Shown here piece after piece: positions 1 through 7,185 of a stretch of 14,703 nt of DNA (position 1 is the stretch's first letter; every line of letters begins with the position of its first letter). Source of the stretch: an uncultured Micrococcales bacterium (GTDB taxonomy: Bacteria > Actinomycetota > Actinomycetes > Actinomycetales > Microbacteriaceae). The notes beneath the pieces are model-generated. The model did not search any database and had not been told where the DNA came from. It worked only from the letters and a program-made list of their open reading frames with translations. The stretch spans positions 1 through 14,703 of the forward strand of contig CAIYOE010000200.1 in NCBI GenBank assembly GCA_903927775.1, read 5' to 3'. Both the position numbers and the translations under genes were made by a program.

Positions 1-1
1 C

Positions 2-553
2 GCTGCTAACGTAGCCGACGCAAAACGAGCAGTCGCCAGCACCGACCCAGACGCCGTTGTCGTCGACATCGAACTTGGCCCGGGGCCTAACGGCTTCGAC
101 TTTGCCGAATTCATGCAGCGCACATCGCCAGATGTCGGAATCGTGTTCCTCACCAACATCCCCGACCCGCGTTTTGTTGGCAAAGAAAAGAAGGTCGTTC
201 CTTCTAACGCCGCGTACCTTCGTAAGTCCCAGTTGGTCAACAGCACAGAACTCATCGATGCCCTAGATGCCGTCCTACGCGATCGCGCTAGCGTGAAATA
301 TCGTCACGATTTAGATTCCACTAGGCCACTTGCAACGCTCTCTAAGAAGCAGCTTGGAGTTTTGGCCTTGGTCGCACAGGGTATGAGCAACAGCCAGATC
401 GCCGACCTCCGTGGGACAACAGTCCGCGCGGTGGAGGGCATGGTTAGCCGAGTTTTTGAGGCCCTAAACATCAGTACTAGCGCAGACGGCAACGCTCGAG
501 TTGAGGCTGCAAGGACCTTCCTAAAGGCGACTGGAAATATCGCAGGGGACTAG
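2..553 (+). CDS. LuxR-family response regulator, 5' end outside the window
   Basis: The reading frame is open from base 2 to a TAG at 551-553, giving 183 residues, so the start lies upstream. The first ~75 residues look like the later half of a CheY-like receiver. VVVDIELG holds the likely phospho-acceptor Asp (residue 22 of the visible part), FLTN holds the switch Thr, and a Lys follows in AYLRKSQL. The C-terminus (about residues 112-156, LSKKQLGVLALVAQG through VSRVFEALNI) is a LuxR-type helix-turn-helix, somewhat diverged in its recognition helix (TTVRAVEG). It would be a cytoplasmic transcription factor phosphorylated by the kinase encoded 3 nt downstream. Its target genes are unknown. 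The domain assignment is firm; its response to the adjacent kinase is inferred from gene order. Confidence 0.85.
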   Translation, partial: AANVADAKRAVASTDPDAVVVDIELGPGPNGFDFAEFMQRTSPDVGIVFLTNIPDPRFVGKEKKVVPSNAAYLRKSQLVNSTELIDALDAVLRDRASVKYRHDLDSTRPLATLSKKQLGVLALVAQGMSNSQIADLRGTTVRAVEGMVSRVFEALNISTSADGNARVEAARTFLKATGNIAGD

Positions 554-556
554 CAA

Positions 557-2308
557 GTGGGATTGCTGGATGCCTTAGAGTCGGCTGCCAAACGCTTTCG
601 ACCGGTAAACGAGTTCACTCGGCTGGGCGCCGACTACGGCTACTCGTGGTGGGTGATTCTGCTTTTCGCTTTTCCTTCTTATGGCACGAACCTTTTCTAT
701 GACCCTCAGCGTCTGGGTGGTTCGATGGCATCGTGGATTCCCGTTGCGCTCATCACTTACGCGGCTACGGTGGTCATGTTCGTATTTTTCAAATTCATAA
801 AGTTTTACGTTGCAAAAGCCTCGGGCATCGTCTTTATCATCGGTAGCTACCTGATAATCGGCTGGGTCCGCGGATTGGTTGCTTACTACGTTGCGCTGGA
901 TCAGGGTGTTGGTACCCAGAGCGACATTTACTTTAGGTTGGTATCACCTCCGATTTTCACGCTGGTGAGCATGACGGTTTGTGCGGCCGTGGTCACCACC
1001 GTTTCGCTTCAGCAGGAAGCCCTTAGCGAGTTGGCTAAAGAGCGCACCATGCTCAAAGGCGCAATTTCAAACTTTAGAACCATGCAGGAGCGCCTTCAGA
1101 ATGAGCTGCTTGTGCGTGTAACAGGAATCATCAGTCCGGTCATCGATGACTTGCGGCGCAAGTTGGATCAGGCTGGAAATCCTGGTCAAGTGGCCAAGGC
1201 GCTGACCACTTTGCAAGTAACTGTGGACGACGTGGTTCGCCCTTTGAGCCACCAGATTGCAAACAGCGACCTTGATCCAGTTCTGGACACCACCGGACCA
1301 ATCAAAATTAGCCGCACCGGATTGCTGCCCGATCGTATCCAGGTTTCGCTTGCTCCCGCCTGGGGTGTAGTGCTCGGAATTGGTTCCGCGACCACTCCGT
1401 TCGCAGCGACATTCAACCCGTTTCAGGCAGCCATGTCTGTGTTTTTGGTTGGCTTCAGCGCATACGTCACCCTGAAGGTCATTGAGGGAATCATCGGTGA
1501 CCGTTGGTATCGACCGGTTACAGTGGCTTTTTTGTTCACGATGGCCTATGGGGTCGCGGGTTTTGTGGCGCCTTTGTTCTGGACTCGAACCCCTTGGCAG
1601 TTCACTACCACAATGCACCTAAACTTTGCCGGACTCAACATCATCATCGGCATCGTAATGTTCGTGGTTCACCTTGCCAACAGCTATCGCAGGCAAAGTA
1701 TTGCGGACCTTCAAAGCGTGAACGCGGATATGGCTTTGCTCACCAGTCAGCTGAGGCAGCAGGTTTGGCTGGACCACAGACGCGTAGCCCAGGTTTTGCA
1801 CGGTTCCGTCCAGGGCGCAATGTATGCGGCGGCTATTCGACTTAGTCGCGAAACCTCCCCGACTCCCGAGACCATTGAATCAGTTCAGAAAGACATTTCC
1901 GACGCCCTAGCAGAGGTTTCGCGAGCCAAGTCCGAAGACTTTGTGTTTGAGGAAGTTCTGGACTCGATTATCGATCTATGGCAAGACTCGATCAACTTTG
2001 ACCTTTCCTTGGATGAGAAGGCAATTCGTAAATTGAATTTGAATGCCGATGCCGCCGAGTGCATGCTGGAAGTTTTGCGTGAAGCAGTAAATAACTCGGT
2101 CAAGCACGGCGGCGCCAGGAACGTTTCGGTCGAGATCTCGCCAAAAGAGCGCGGTTTGTTGAGCCTCGTGGTTACCAACGATGGCAAGCCAATCGACCCT
2201 AAGAACCCCAAAGGCTACGGCTCCAACGTTCTAGACGAGCTCACTCACCAGTGGAACATCGCCAATACCGCTCGCGGCGTTCAATTGAGTGCTCTGGTAG
2301 TTGGCTAG
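557..2308 (+). CDS. Multi-membrane sensor histidine kinase (HisKA_3/HATPase type)
   Basis: 583 residues from a GTG at 557, 3 nt after the regulator stop; AGGGGA lies about 8 nt upstream. Hydrophobic segments near residues 30-46, 60-82, 90-114 and 131-151 are followed by a coiled coil (152-185). A second set lies near 264-285, 290-308, 320-342 and 356-374, followed by another coiled coil (378-405). The dimerisation region has His415 in VLHGSVQG. The ATPase domain has an N box (EAVNNSVKH, Asn513), a DxG-like motif (NDGK, Asp542) and a Gly box (KGYG, 552-555). It presumably senses a membrane or external signal, autophosphorylates on His415 and passes the phosphate to the upstream regulator. Oddities: Gly416 replaces the acidic residue that usually follows the His in HisKA_3 kinases, and residues 29-235 look like a degenerate copy of the second half. 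The signal is unknown. Confidence 0.85.
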   Translation: MGLLDALESAAKRFRPVNEFTRLGADYGYSWWVILLFAFPSYGTNLFYDPQRLGGSMASWIPVALITYAATVVMFVFFKFIKFYVAKASGIVFIIGSYLIIGWVRGLVAYYVALDQGVGTQSDIYFRLVSPPIFTLVSMTVCAAVVTTVSLQQEALSELAKERTMLKGAISNFRTMQERLQNELLVRVTGIISPVIDDLRRKLDQAGNPGQVAKALTTLQVTVDDVVRPLSHQIANSDLDPVLDTTGPIKISRTGLLPDRIQVSLAPAWGVVLGIGSATTPFAATFNPFQAAMSVFLVGFSAYVTLKVIEGIIGDRWYRPVTVAFLFTMAYGVAGFVAPLFWTRTPWQFTTTMHLNFAGLNIIIGIVMFVVHLANSYRRQSIADLQSVNADMALLTSQLRQQVWLDHRRVAQVLHGSVQGAMYAAAIRLSRETSPTPETIESVQKDISDALAEVSRAKSEDFVFEEVLDSIIDLWQDSINFDLSLDEKAIRKLNLNADAAECMLEVLREAVNNSVKHGGARNVSVEISPKERGLLSLVVTNDGKPIDPKNPKGYGSNVLDELTHQWNIANTARGVQLSALVVG

Positions 2309-2809
2309 TTAGCTGTTTCTGGGTGTGCGGAAAAGCATGTAAGCGCCCGCAATAATCAAAGCCAAACCCAGCCACCAGGTTTCAATCACCTTTGCTAAAG
2401 CCAGCACCTCAACAACCACACCGATGCCGGTGGTGAACGCGCCAAGAGTCCAGACGGGGTTTAGCGCGGAAACTCCAGAGCGCTTGAGTGCTGGTAGCGC
2501 CGTTAGCTTGCTGTGGCAGTGACGACACAGTGTTGCCTCTCGGCGAACGTACTCGGCACACTTTGGACATTGACGACGGCCGGGTAGGTACTCCTCGGAA
2601 ACGGGGAGCGCTGCCACGATAACGCCCATTACTAGAGACGTAGCAATAAGGCTGAACCAAAAGTAGGTGAACCAACTTCGATTTCTAGCCACCGCACTGC
2701 GAGCCACAAAAACTGCGCTGAGGGTGTTAACTGTCAGCAGCGAAACCGCCGAAGGCAACCAACTCTGGATGGTTGTAACGATCTCGTTTGAAACTGTTGA
2801 AACAGACAT
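2309..2809 (-). CDS. Small membrane protein with a zinc-ribbon motif, function unknown
   Basis: 166 residues; ATG at 2809 with GGGGA a few bases upstream. Two hydrophobic segments (about 17-37 and 47-69) precede a four-cysteine zinc-ribbon, C81-x2-C84 and C95-x2-C98 (CPKCAEYVRREATLCRHC). Two more hydrophobic stretches follow (about 118-140 and 144-160). Ribbons of this kind are often structural in small membrane proteins. I cannot name the family. The gene starts 21 nt after the sugar kinase stop on the same strand, so it probably shares the repressor-kinase transcript. Its stop codon directly abuts the stop of the convergent sensor kinase. A role linked to sugar uptake is possible only by association, since it could equally be a read-through passenger. 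Confidence 0.75.
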   Translation of the reverse strand: MSVSTVSNEIVTTIQSWLPSAVSLLTVNTLSAVFVARSAVARNRSWFTYFWFSLIATSLVMGVIVAALPVSEEYLPGRRQCPKCAEYVRREATLCRHCHSKLTALPALKRSGVSALNPVWTLGAFTTGIGVVVEVLALAKVIETWWLGLALIIAGAYMLFRTPRNS

Positions 2810-2830
2810 TAGATCCCCGAATCTAACTTT

Positions 2831-3823
2831 TTACAGGCTGGCTAGGACTCCGTTTAGGTCCACCAAAGTTGGCGGCTCTGCTCCCGCTCGCTCGCAGGCA
2901 ATGCTGGCTGCTACCCCGGCAACGCGCACAAACTCGGCTATGGTTTCGTCGGAGAGATTGGTCAGTCGGTCGAACGGGTCGCTCCCCAAGGCATCAACAT
3001 CGCTGAGTTGACCCAGCAGGTTTGCACAGAAAGTGTCACCGGCGCCCACGGTGTCTACCACCGTGATTTTGCGGCTAGGCACATCGATGCGGGTCTCGGC
3101 ACCTCGGTAAATCGAGACGCCCTCGCCTCCGCGAGTCACAAAAACGTGACGACCAGAGTCGCCGATCCACTGACGAACAATGCGGTCGATCTTGACCTGG
3201 TACTTGTCATCGGTTTCATCCAGTTGATACAGCCACGCGATGTCTTCGTCGCTGGCCTTAATGAGGTTCGAAATCTGGTTCACGCGCTCCACGCGATCGC
3301 GTTCGGTTTCCGGGTCGAATCCGAGTGCCGGGCGCATGTTGATGTCGTGGCTGATGGTGACCGACTTTTGGTTGTAGTGAGCGCGCGCCCACTTTTCGAT
3401 AACCAAGTTCCCGGGCTCCATAGCCATGGTTAGGCAACCGAACTGGATTGCAGTGGCGTGAAGATTTTCTAGGTCTAGGTCGGTTGGTAGCTCGGCGTCG
3501 GTCCAGCCCCAGTCGGCGGTGCCGTTTACATAAAAGGAGTAGCTCGGGATTCCCTCGGCATCGATTGAAACAACCGCCAGTGTGGTCAGTTCTTTGGCAT
3601 CGATGGCGTGGTCTAGGCCGACCCCGTTCGACTCCAAACGCTGACGAATGATCTTGCCGAAGCGGTCGTTACTGAGGCGAGCCAAGAACTGCTGTTTGGT
3701 TCCTCGTCGGGCCAGTGCGATTGCAACGTTGGCGTTCGCACCTCCCACGATTGCCTGGAACCCGCCAGGCTGGTTGCGGTCTTCGATTAGGTCGATTAGG
3801 GCTTCGCCGATAACAAGAATCAT
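2831..3823 (-). CDS. PfkB-family carbohydrate kinase, fructokinase-like
   Basis: 330 residues, a normal length for ribokinase/fructokinase enzymes. It opens with the typical MILVIGEALIDLI strand, followed by the Gly-rich first PfkB signature (VGGANANVAIALARRG, 26-41). DINMRP (160-165) sits where fructokinases have DPNxRP, with SDEDIAWLY (191-199) soon after. The second signature DTVGAGDTF (257-265) carries the catalytic base Asp263. It should transfer phosphate from ATP to a sugar hydroxyl in the cytoplasm. The segments around 160-199 look most like fructokinase (EC 2.7.1.4), but substrate cannot be settled from sequence. The start is 9 nt after the repressor stop, and a GGAG overlaps the end of that gene about 12 nt upstream, suggesting co-transcription and coupling. 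Pairing with a divergent sugar importer suggests it phosphorylates the imported sugar. Confidence 0.88.
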   Translation of the reverse strand: MILVIGEALIDLIEDRNQPGGFQAIVGGANANVAIALARRGTKQQFLARLSNDRFGKIIRQRLESNGVGLDHAIDAKELTTLAVVSIDAEGIPSYSFYVNGTADWGWTDAELPTDLDLENLHATAIQFGCLTMAMEPGNLVIEKWARAHYNQKSVTISHDINMRPALGFDPETERDRVERVNQISNLIKASDEDIAWLYQLDETDDKYQVKIDRIVRQWIGDSGRHVFVTRGGEGVSIYRGAETRIDVPSRKITVVDTVGAGDTFCANLLGQLSDVDALGSDPFDRLTNLSDETIAEFVRVAGVAASIACERAGAEPPTLVDLNGVLASL

Positions 3824-3832
3824 GACTAAAAC

Positions 3833-4921
3833 TTACTCCATCCATAGTTCAGGTCTAAGTATCAGATTGGCCACTGAGCCTCTGGCTACCAACTCCACTG
3901 GAAGCGCAATTTGCTCCTCCGGCTGTCCGGGCTCTTCGATGTTCGCCACTAGTTTTTCCACTGCGATGCGGCTCAATTCCTCAACGGGGCGAGCCACCAC
4001 AGTGATGCCAGGGCTCATGGCTTCTAGCCACTGACTGTCATCGATGGTGACCAAGGAGATATCCTTGCCGATTGTGAGCTGGCGATTGCCCGCCACTTTC
4101 AGCACGGCTAGGGCCATGTCGTTATTACTGGTGAGAATCACCGACGGGGGCTTCGGCTGATCAAGAAGGCGCATCACCGCGGCCTCGGAGGCCGAGGGAA
4201 GATCCTCGCAGTAGAGCCAGGTTTGCATCTTGGGCTTGATGCCGCCATCTGAGGCGGCCTTGGCAAAGCCATTGATGCGGTCCTCTACTGTGCTTAGCAA
4301 TAGGGGAGGTCGTTCCTGGGTGAAACCCGCAACGCCCGATGCGGCAATTAGGAACCCGAGACGTTTGTGACCCAGTGAAAGAACGTGACGCACGGCCTCT
4401 TCTGCACCTTGAAAATCCTCGGTGGTGATGCTGGTTACCTGCAGGCCATCGATTCTGCGGTCGATAAAAACGATTGGTTTGTTGTCGAGTTGATCGGGTG
4501 TTAGGTGATCTGGAATTGCGGTGGCAGCGGGCACCACGATAAGGCCATCGACCTGTTTTTCAATCAGCGTGATGATCGCCGAGCGTTCTGCGGCGAGGTC
4601 TTCGTTTGTGTTGGTGATCAGCACCTGGTAGCCCAACTCGCGCGCGGCATCCACTACACCCTTAGTGGCTCGGTCAAAGAAGGCGTTAGTGAAGTCGGCC
4701 ACGATCACCAAACCGATTGTTTTGGTTTTACCCCTGCGCATAGCCTTGGCAACTTCATTTGGCCGGTATCCCAGTTCTTCGGCCACCCTGCGAACATGAA
4801 GCTGAGTGGCGGCATTTATGCGCCCGTAGTTGCTTAGAGCCCTGGATGCTGTGGCTCGCGACACGCCTGCCTTTTCGGCAACATCCACAATGGTGGGTTT
4901 TCCCGTGCTCGCCTTTGGCAT
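3833..4921 (-). CDS. LacI-family transcriptional repressor
   Basis: 362 residues. The start ATG at 4921 is preceded by AAGGAG with 5 nt spacing. The N-terminal helix-turn-helix is textbook (TIVDVAEKAGVSRATASRAL, 10-29), with a hinge helix near 53-64 (RPNEVAKAMRRG). A periplasmic-binding-like effector domain then starts at TIGLVIVADFTNAFF. FIDRR and SLVTIDD match the usual family blocks. It should bind a CG-centred palindrome and release it when a sugar ligand binds. A fitting operator lies at 5016-5035, between this gene and the divergent importer, so it likely represses the importer and perhaps its own operon. It is the first gene of the minus-strand operon with the sugar kinase. The ligand is inferred to be the imported sugar or its phosphate. 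Confidence 0.93.
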   Translation of the reverse strand: MPKASTGKPTIVDVAEKAGVSRATASRALSNYGRINAATQLHVRRVAEELGYRPNEVAKAMRRGKTKTIGLVIVADFTNAFFDRATKGVVDAARELGYQVLITNTNEDLAAERSAIITLIEKQVDGLIVVPAATAIPDHLTPDQLDNKPIVFIDRRIDGLQVTSITTEDFQGAEEAVRHVLSLGHKRLGFLIAASGVAGFTQERPPLLLSTVEDRINGFAKAASDGGIKPKMQTWLYCEDLPSASEAAVMRLLDQPKPPSVILTSNNDMALAVLKVAGNRQLTIGKDISLVTIDDSQWLEAMSPGITVVARPVEELSRIAVEKLVANIEEPGQPEEQIALPVELVARGSVANLILRPELWME

Positions 4922-5067
4922 GGTGGCTCCTTGTTTGGGGTGTCAAAGCGTTACTAACCCGTTATGCAGAAAACTTGCCCACCCAACATCTATGCTGGTT
5001 TGATATTAGCAGGATTTGTGAGAACGTTCTCGCAAGTCTCGCAAATAAACCTATCAAGGAGAAAACA
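4922..5067. promoter_or_regulatory. Divergent promoter region between repressor and importer
   Basis: This 146-bp gap must hold promoters for both directions and contains the operator. No strong sigma-70-like hexamer pair is visible. A TGATATTAG stretch (5001-5009), just upstream of the operator, could be the -10 region for the importer. TAACGG on the minus strand, 16 nt after a TTGGGT, could serve the repressor. Both assignments are weak. Ribosome sites are clear: AAGGAG at 5056-5061 for the binding protein and AAGGAG before 4921 for the repressor. Confidence 0.45.
5016..5035. promoter_or_regulatory. LacI-type operator
   Basis: TTGTGAGAACGTTCTCGCAA is an inverted repeat matching at 9 of 10 positions per arm. 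Its perfect 12-bp core GAGAACGTTCTC (5020-5031) has the central CG typical of LacI-family sites. It ends 32 nt before the binding-protein ATG and lies about 95 nt upstream of the repressor ATG. It is therefore placed to block transcription of the importer and possibly to autoregulate the repressor. Seen directly as a palindrome; protein binding is inferred. Confidence 0.8.
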
Positions 5068-6060
5068 ATGAAGAGCACTACCCGCGTGTTTGCAGCAGTT
5101 GCTGCAGCAGCAGTAGCTCTGGGCACCGTTGCGACCATCGCAGCTCCAGCTCAGGCCGCTAAGAAGATCAAGATTGCCTTCGTAATGGGTGCAATCAACG
5201 ACCCATTCTTCAACGCAATGAAGGTCGGCGCTACCGCCGAGGCAAAGGCACAGGGCGTAGACCTACTTTGGAAGGGCGACGCTGAGTACTCGGCAGCAAC
5301 CCAGCTTCCAGTTGTTAAGAACGTAATCGCAACCCTTTCCAAGGGCGACGGCCTAGTTCTAATCCCAACCGACGGTGCAGCACTTCAGGCATCGAACGAC
5401 CAGGCTGCAAAGAAGGGCATCGTTGTTGCTAACGTCGACACCCAGGTTGCAAACCTATCGAAGGTTCTAATCCAGATCACCGGCGACAACGCTGACGGTG
5501 GCGCAAAGGCAGCAGCTGCTATTGCTAACGCAATCGGCTACAAGGCCGGCAGCAAGTACGACGTAGTTATCGGCCTAACCTCGGCTACCGCTACCACCAA
5601 CGTTGCACGTCTAGAGGGCTTCAAGGCTGCAGTTGCCAAGAGCTACCCAGGTCTAAACATCGTAGACACCGCTTACTCGGCTTCTAACCCACAGACCGCA
5701 GACACCAACGTTGCCGGCTGGTTGACCAAGTTCCCTAACCTAAAGGGTATCTTCGCAATCGACGGAACTAACGCTTCGGGTGCCGCTGCAGCTCTTCAGG
5801 CTAAGGGCCTAGTTGGCAAGATTGCACTTGTTGGCTACGACGCTTACCCAGCAAACGTCGCACTAATCAAGAGCGGCGTATTCACCGCTCTGATCGCACA
5901 GGACCCAGCTGCCGAGGCTCGCCTTGCAGTCAAGACCATCGTTGCAAACATCAAGAAGGGCACCAAGCCAGCTAAGAAGCAGGTTGTAATCCCTAACGTG
6001 GCTCTGACCAGCGCAACCTCTGCTGCTGACCTAGCTAAGTACACCTACAAGACCAACTAA
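5068..6060 (+). CDS. Sugar ABC transporter substrate-binding protein (RbsB/FrcB-like)
   Basis: 330 residues. The start at ATG 5068 is fixed by AAGGAG 6 nt upstream and by the signal peptide; the frame stays open further upstream but that part is repressor antisense. Residues 1-30 are a Sec signal (KSTTR, then an Ala/Val-rich core) ending in the signal-peptidase I site AQA|A. The mature part begins KKIKIAFVMGAINDPFF, as in type 4 periplasmic binding proteins for ribose, galactose, xylose or fructose. NVDTQV, ITGDNADGG, RLEGFKAA and GYDAYP are further family blocks. It captures the sugar outside the membrane and delivers it to the permease. Unusually for a Gram-positive binding protein it has no lipobox and no cysteine at all. 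CTA is its commonest Leu codon, as in rplL, which suggests high expression. It is the first gene of a three-gene importer operon. Confidence 0.92.
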   Translation: MKSTTRVFAAVAAAAVALGTVATIAAPAQAAKKIKIAFVMGAINDPFFNAMKVGATAEAKAQGVDLLWKGDAEYSAATQLPVVKNVIATLSKGDGLVLIPTDGAALQASNDQAAKKGIVVANVDTQVANLSKVLIQITGDNADGGAKAAAAIANAIGYKAGSKYDVVIGLTSATATTNVARLEGFKAAVAKSYPGLNIVDTAYSASNPQTADTNVAGWLTKFPNLKGIFAIDGTNASGAAAALQAKGLVGKIALVGYDAYPANVALIKSGVFTALIAQDPAAEARLAVKTIVANIKKGTKPAKKQVVIPNVALTSATSAADLAKYTYKTN

Positions 6061-6069
6061 TTCGGTCTT
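6049..6069 (+). other. Inverted repeat with the binding-protein stop codon in its loop
   Basis: AAGACC (6049-6054) and GGTCTT (6064-6069) are perfectly complementary. The 9-nt loop contains the TAA at 6058-6060. No T-tract follows. It lies in the 70-nt gap before the permease and could protect or delimit the 3' end of the binding-protein message, which is usually the most abundant part of such operons. Confidence 0.5.
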
Positions 6070-6130
6070 AAAGAATCAAAATCAGATTGGCTAACGCTGG
6101 TCTAAAGAAATCAACAAAAGGTAATAAAAA

Positions 6131-7183
6131 ATGACCGACAGCAAGCAGGCTTCCTCACCGGTTGAGAAGTCTCCGCTCAAAGCAAGGATTTCAAACCTCC
6201 TTGGTAACCAGAGCGCAGTCCTTGTAATCACTCTCGTAGTGCTTGCAGCTTTCTTCCAGTGGGGTTCCGGCGGCATCTTCCTTCAAACGGATTTGCTCGG
6301 AACTGTAATGGATCAGTGGGGTTCATACATCCTGCTTGCTGTCGCTCAGCTTTTCGTGGTTATCACCGGTGGAATCGACCTTTCGGTCGGTTCCACCGTG
6401 AGCCTCAGTTCGGTAGTAGCTGGTTGGGTAGTTGTAAAGCAGATGAACGTGGGAGCCGAGATCACCGGCGCCGCAGCTCTGCCCTACATTGGCCTAATCA
6501 CTCTTATCTGTTTGGCCGTAGGAATCTTGGTTGGTCTGGTCAATTCGTTCCTTATCAACCAACTCAAGATTGTTCCGTTTATCGCTACCCTGGCAACCAT
6601 GGGTGCCTCAAACGGTATCGCCGTAATGATCTCAGTCGGCCAGCCACTTCAGGGTCCGAACGACTGGGACCTTGGCACCCTTTGGGCGATTGGCGACTTT
6701 ACTCTTCCGGTATCCACCATGGTTTTCATCACCTTGGTTATAACCACTGTTGTCGGCCTGTTCCTGCACAAATCGCGCTTTGGTTTGTACACCTACGCAC
6801 TTGGATCAAACCCATTCGCTACCCGCGGCGCGGGTATTAGCGTCGAGCGTCAAATCATCAAGGTTTACATGCTCTCCGGCGGACTGGCAGGCTTGGCAGG
6901 TGCCTACGCATATGTTCGCTTGGGTGCCGGATCGAACACCTCGGGTATGGGCATGGAGCTTTATGCGATTGCCGCCGTAGTTATCGGCGGGGCATCGCTC
7001 ATGGGCGGAGTCGGCCGCATCGTTGGTGTCGCACTGGGAACTCTGGTGCTTTTCGTAGTTCAGTCTGGTCTGTTGACCATGACCGTGGTGCAGGTAAGCC
7101 CTGACCTAAAGCAAGTTATTGTGGCGATCTTGATTGCAGCAGCTGTTGCAGTTCAGACCCTACGCAAGTCGAACAGGAAGTAA
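6131..7183 (+). CDS. Sugar ABC transporter permease (RbsC/FrcC-like)
   Basis: 350 residues, highly hydrophobic with roughly nine to ten membrane helices, as expected for the BPD_transp_2 family. The hallmark ITGGIDLSVGS (78-88) is present. The cytoplasmic loop ALGSNPFATRGAGISVER (223-240), which docks on the ATPase, and the block GGLAGLAGAYAYVRLG through AAVVIGGASLMGGVGRIVG (250-299) are also present. It forms the membrane channel, normally as a homodimer. The N-terminal 25 residues are polar and cytoplasmic. ATG 6131 is preceded by AAAGG at 9 nt. It follows the binding protein by 70 nt and precedes the ATPase by 2 nt, so the three are one operon. Confidence 0.93.
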   Translation: MTDSKQASSPVEKSPLKARISNLLGNQSAVLVITLVVLAAFFQWGSGGIFLQTDLLGTVMDQWGSYILLAVAQLFVVITGGIDLSVGSTVSLSSVVAGWVVVKQMNVGAEITGAAALPYIGLITLICLAVGILVGLVNSFLINQLKIVPFIATLATMGASNGIAVMISVGQPLQGPNDWDLGTLWAIGDFTLPVSTMVFITLVITTVVGLFLHKSRFGLYTYALGSNPFATRGAGISVERQIIKVYMLSGGLAGLAGAYAYVRLGAGSNTSGMGMELYAIAAVVIGGASLMGGVGRIVGVALGTLVLFVVQSGLLTMTVVQVSPDLKQVIVAILIAAAVAVQTLRKSNRK

Positions 7184-7185
7184 TC

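Noticed and set aside
1067..1618. 183-codon minus-strand frame opposite the sensor kinase
   Set aside because: No family resemblance, and it lies fully within a well-supported membrane kinase gene.
4759..5067. Upstream extension of the binding-protein frame
   Set aside because: Covers the start of the divergent repressor and the operator; the signal peptide and AAGGAG fix the start at 5068.
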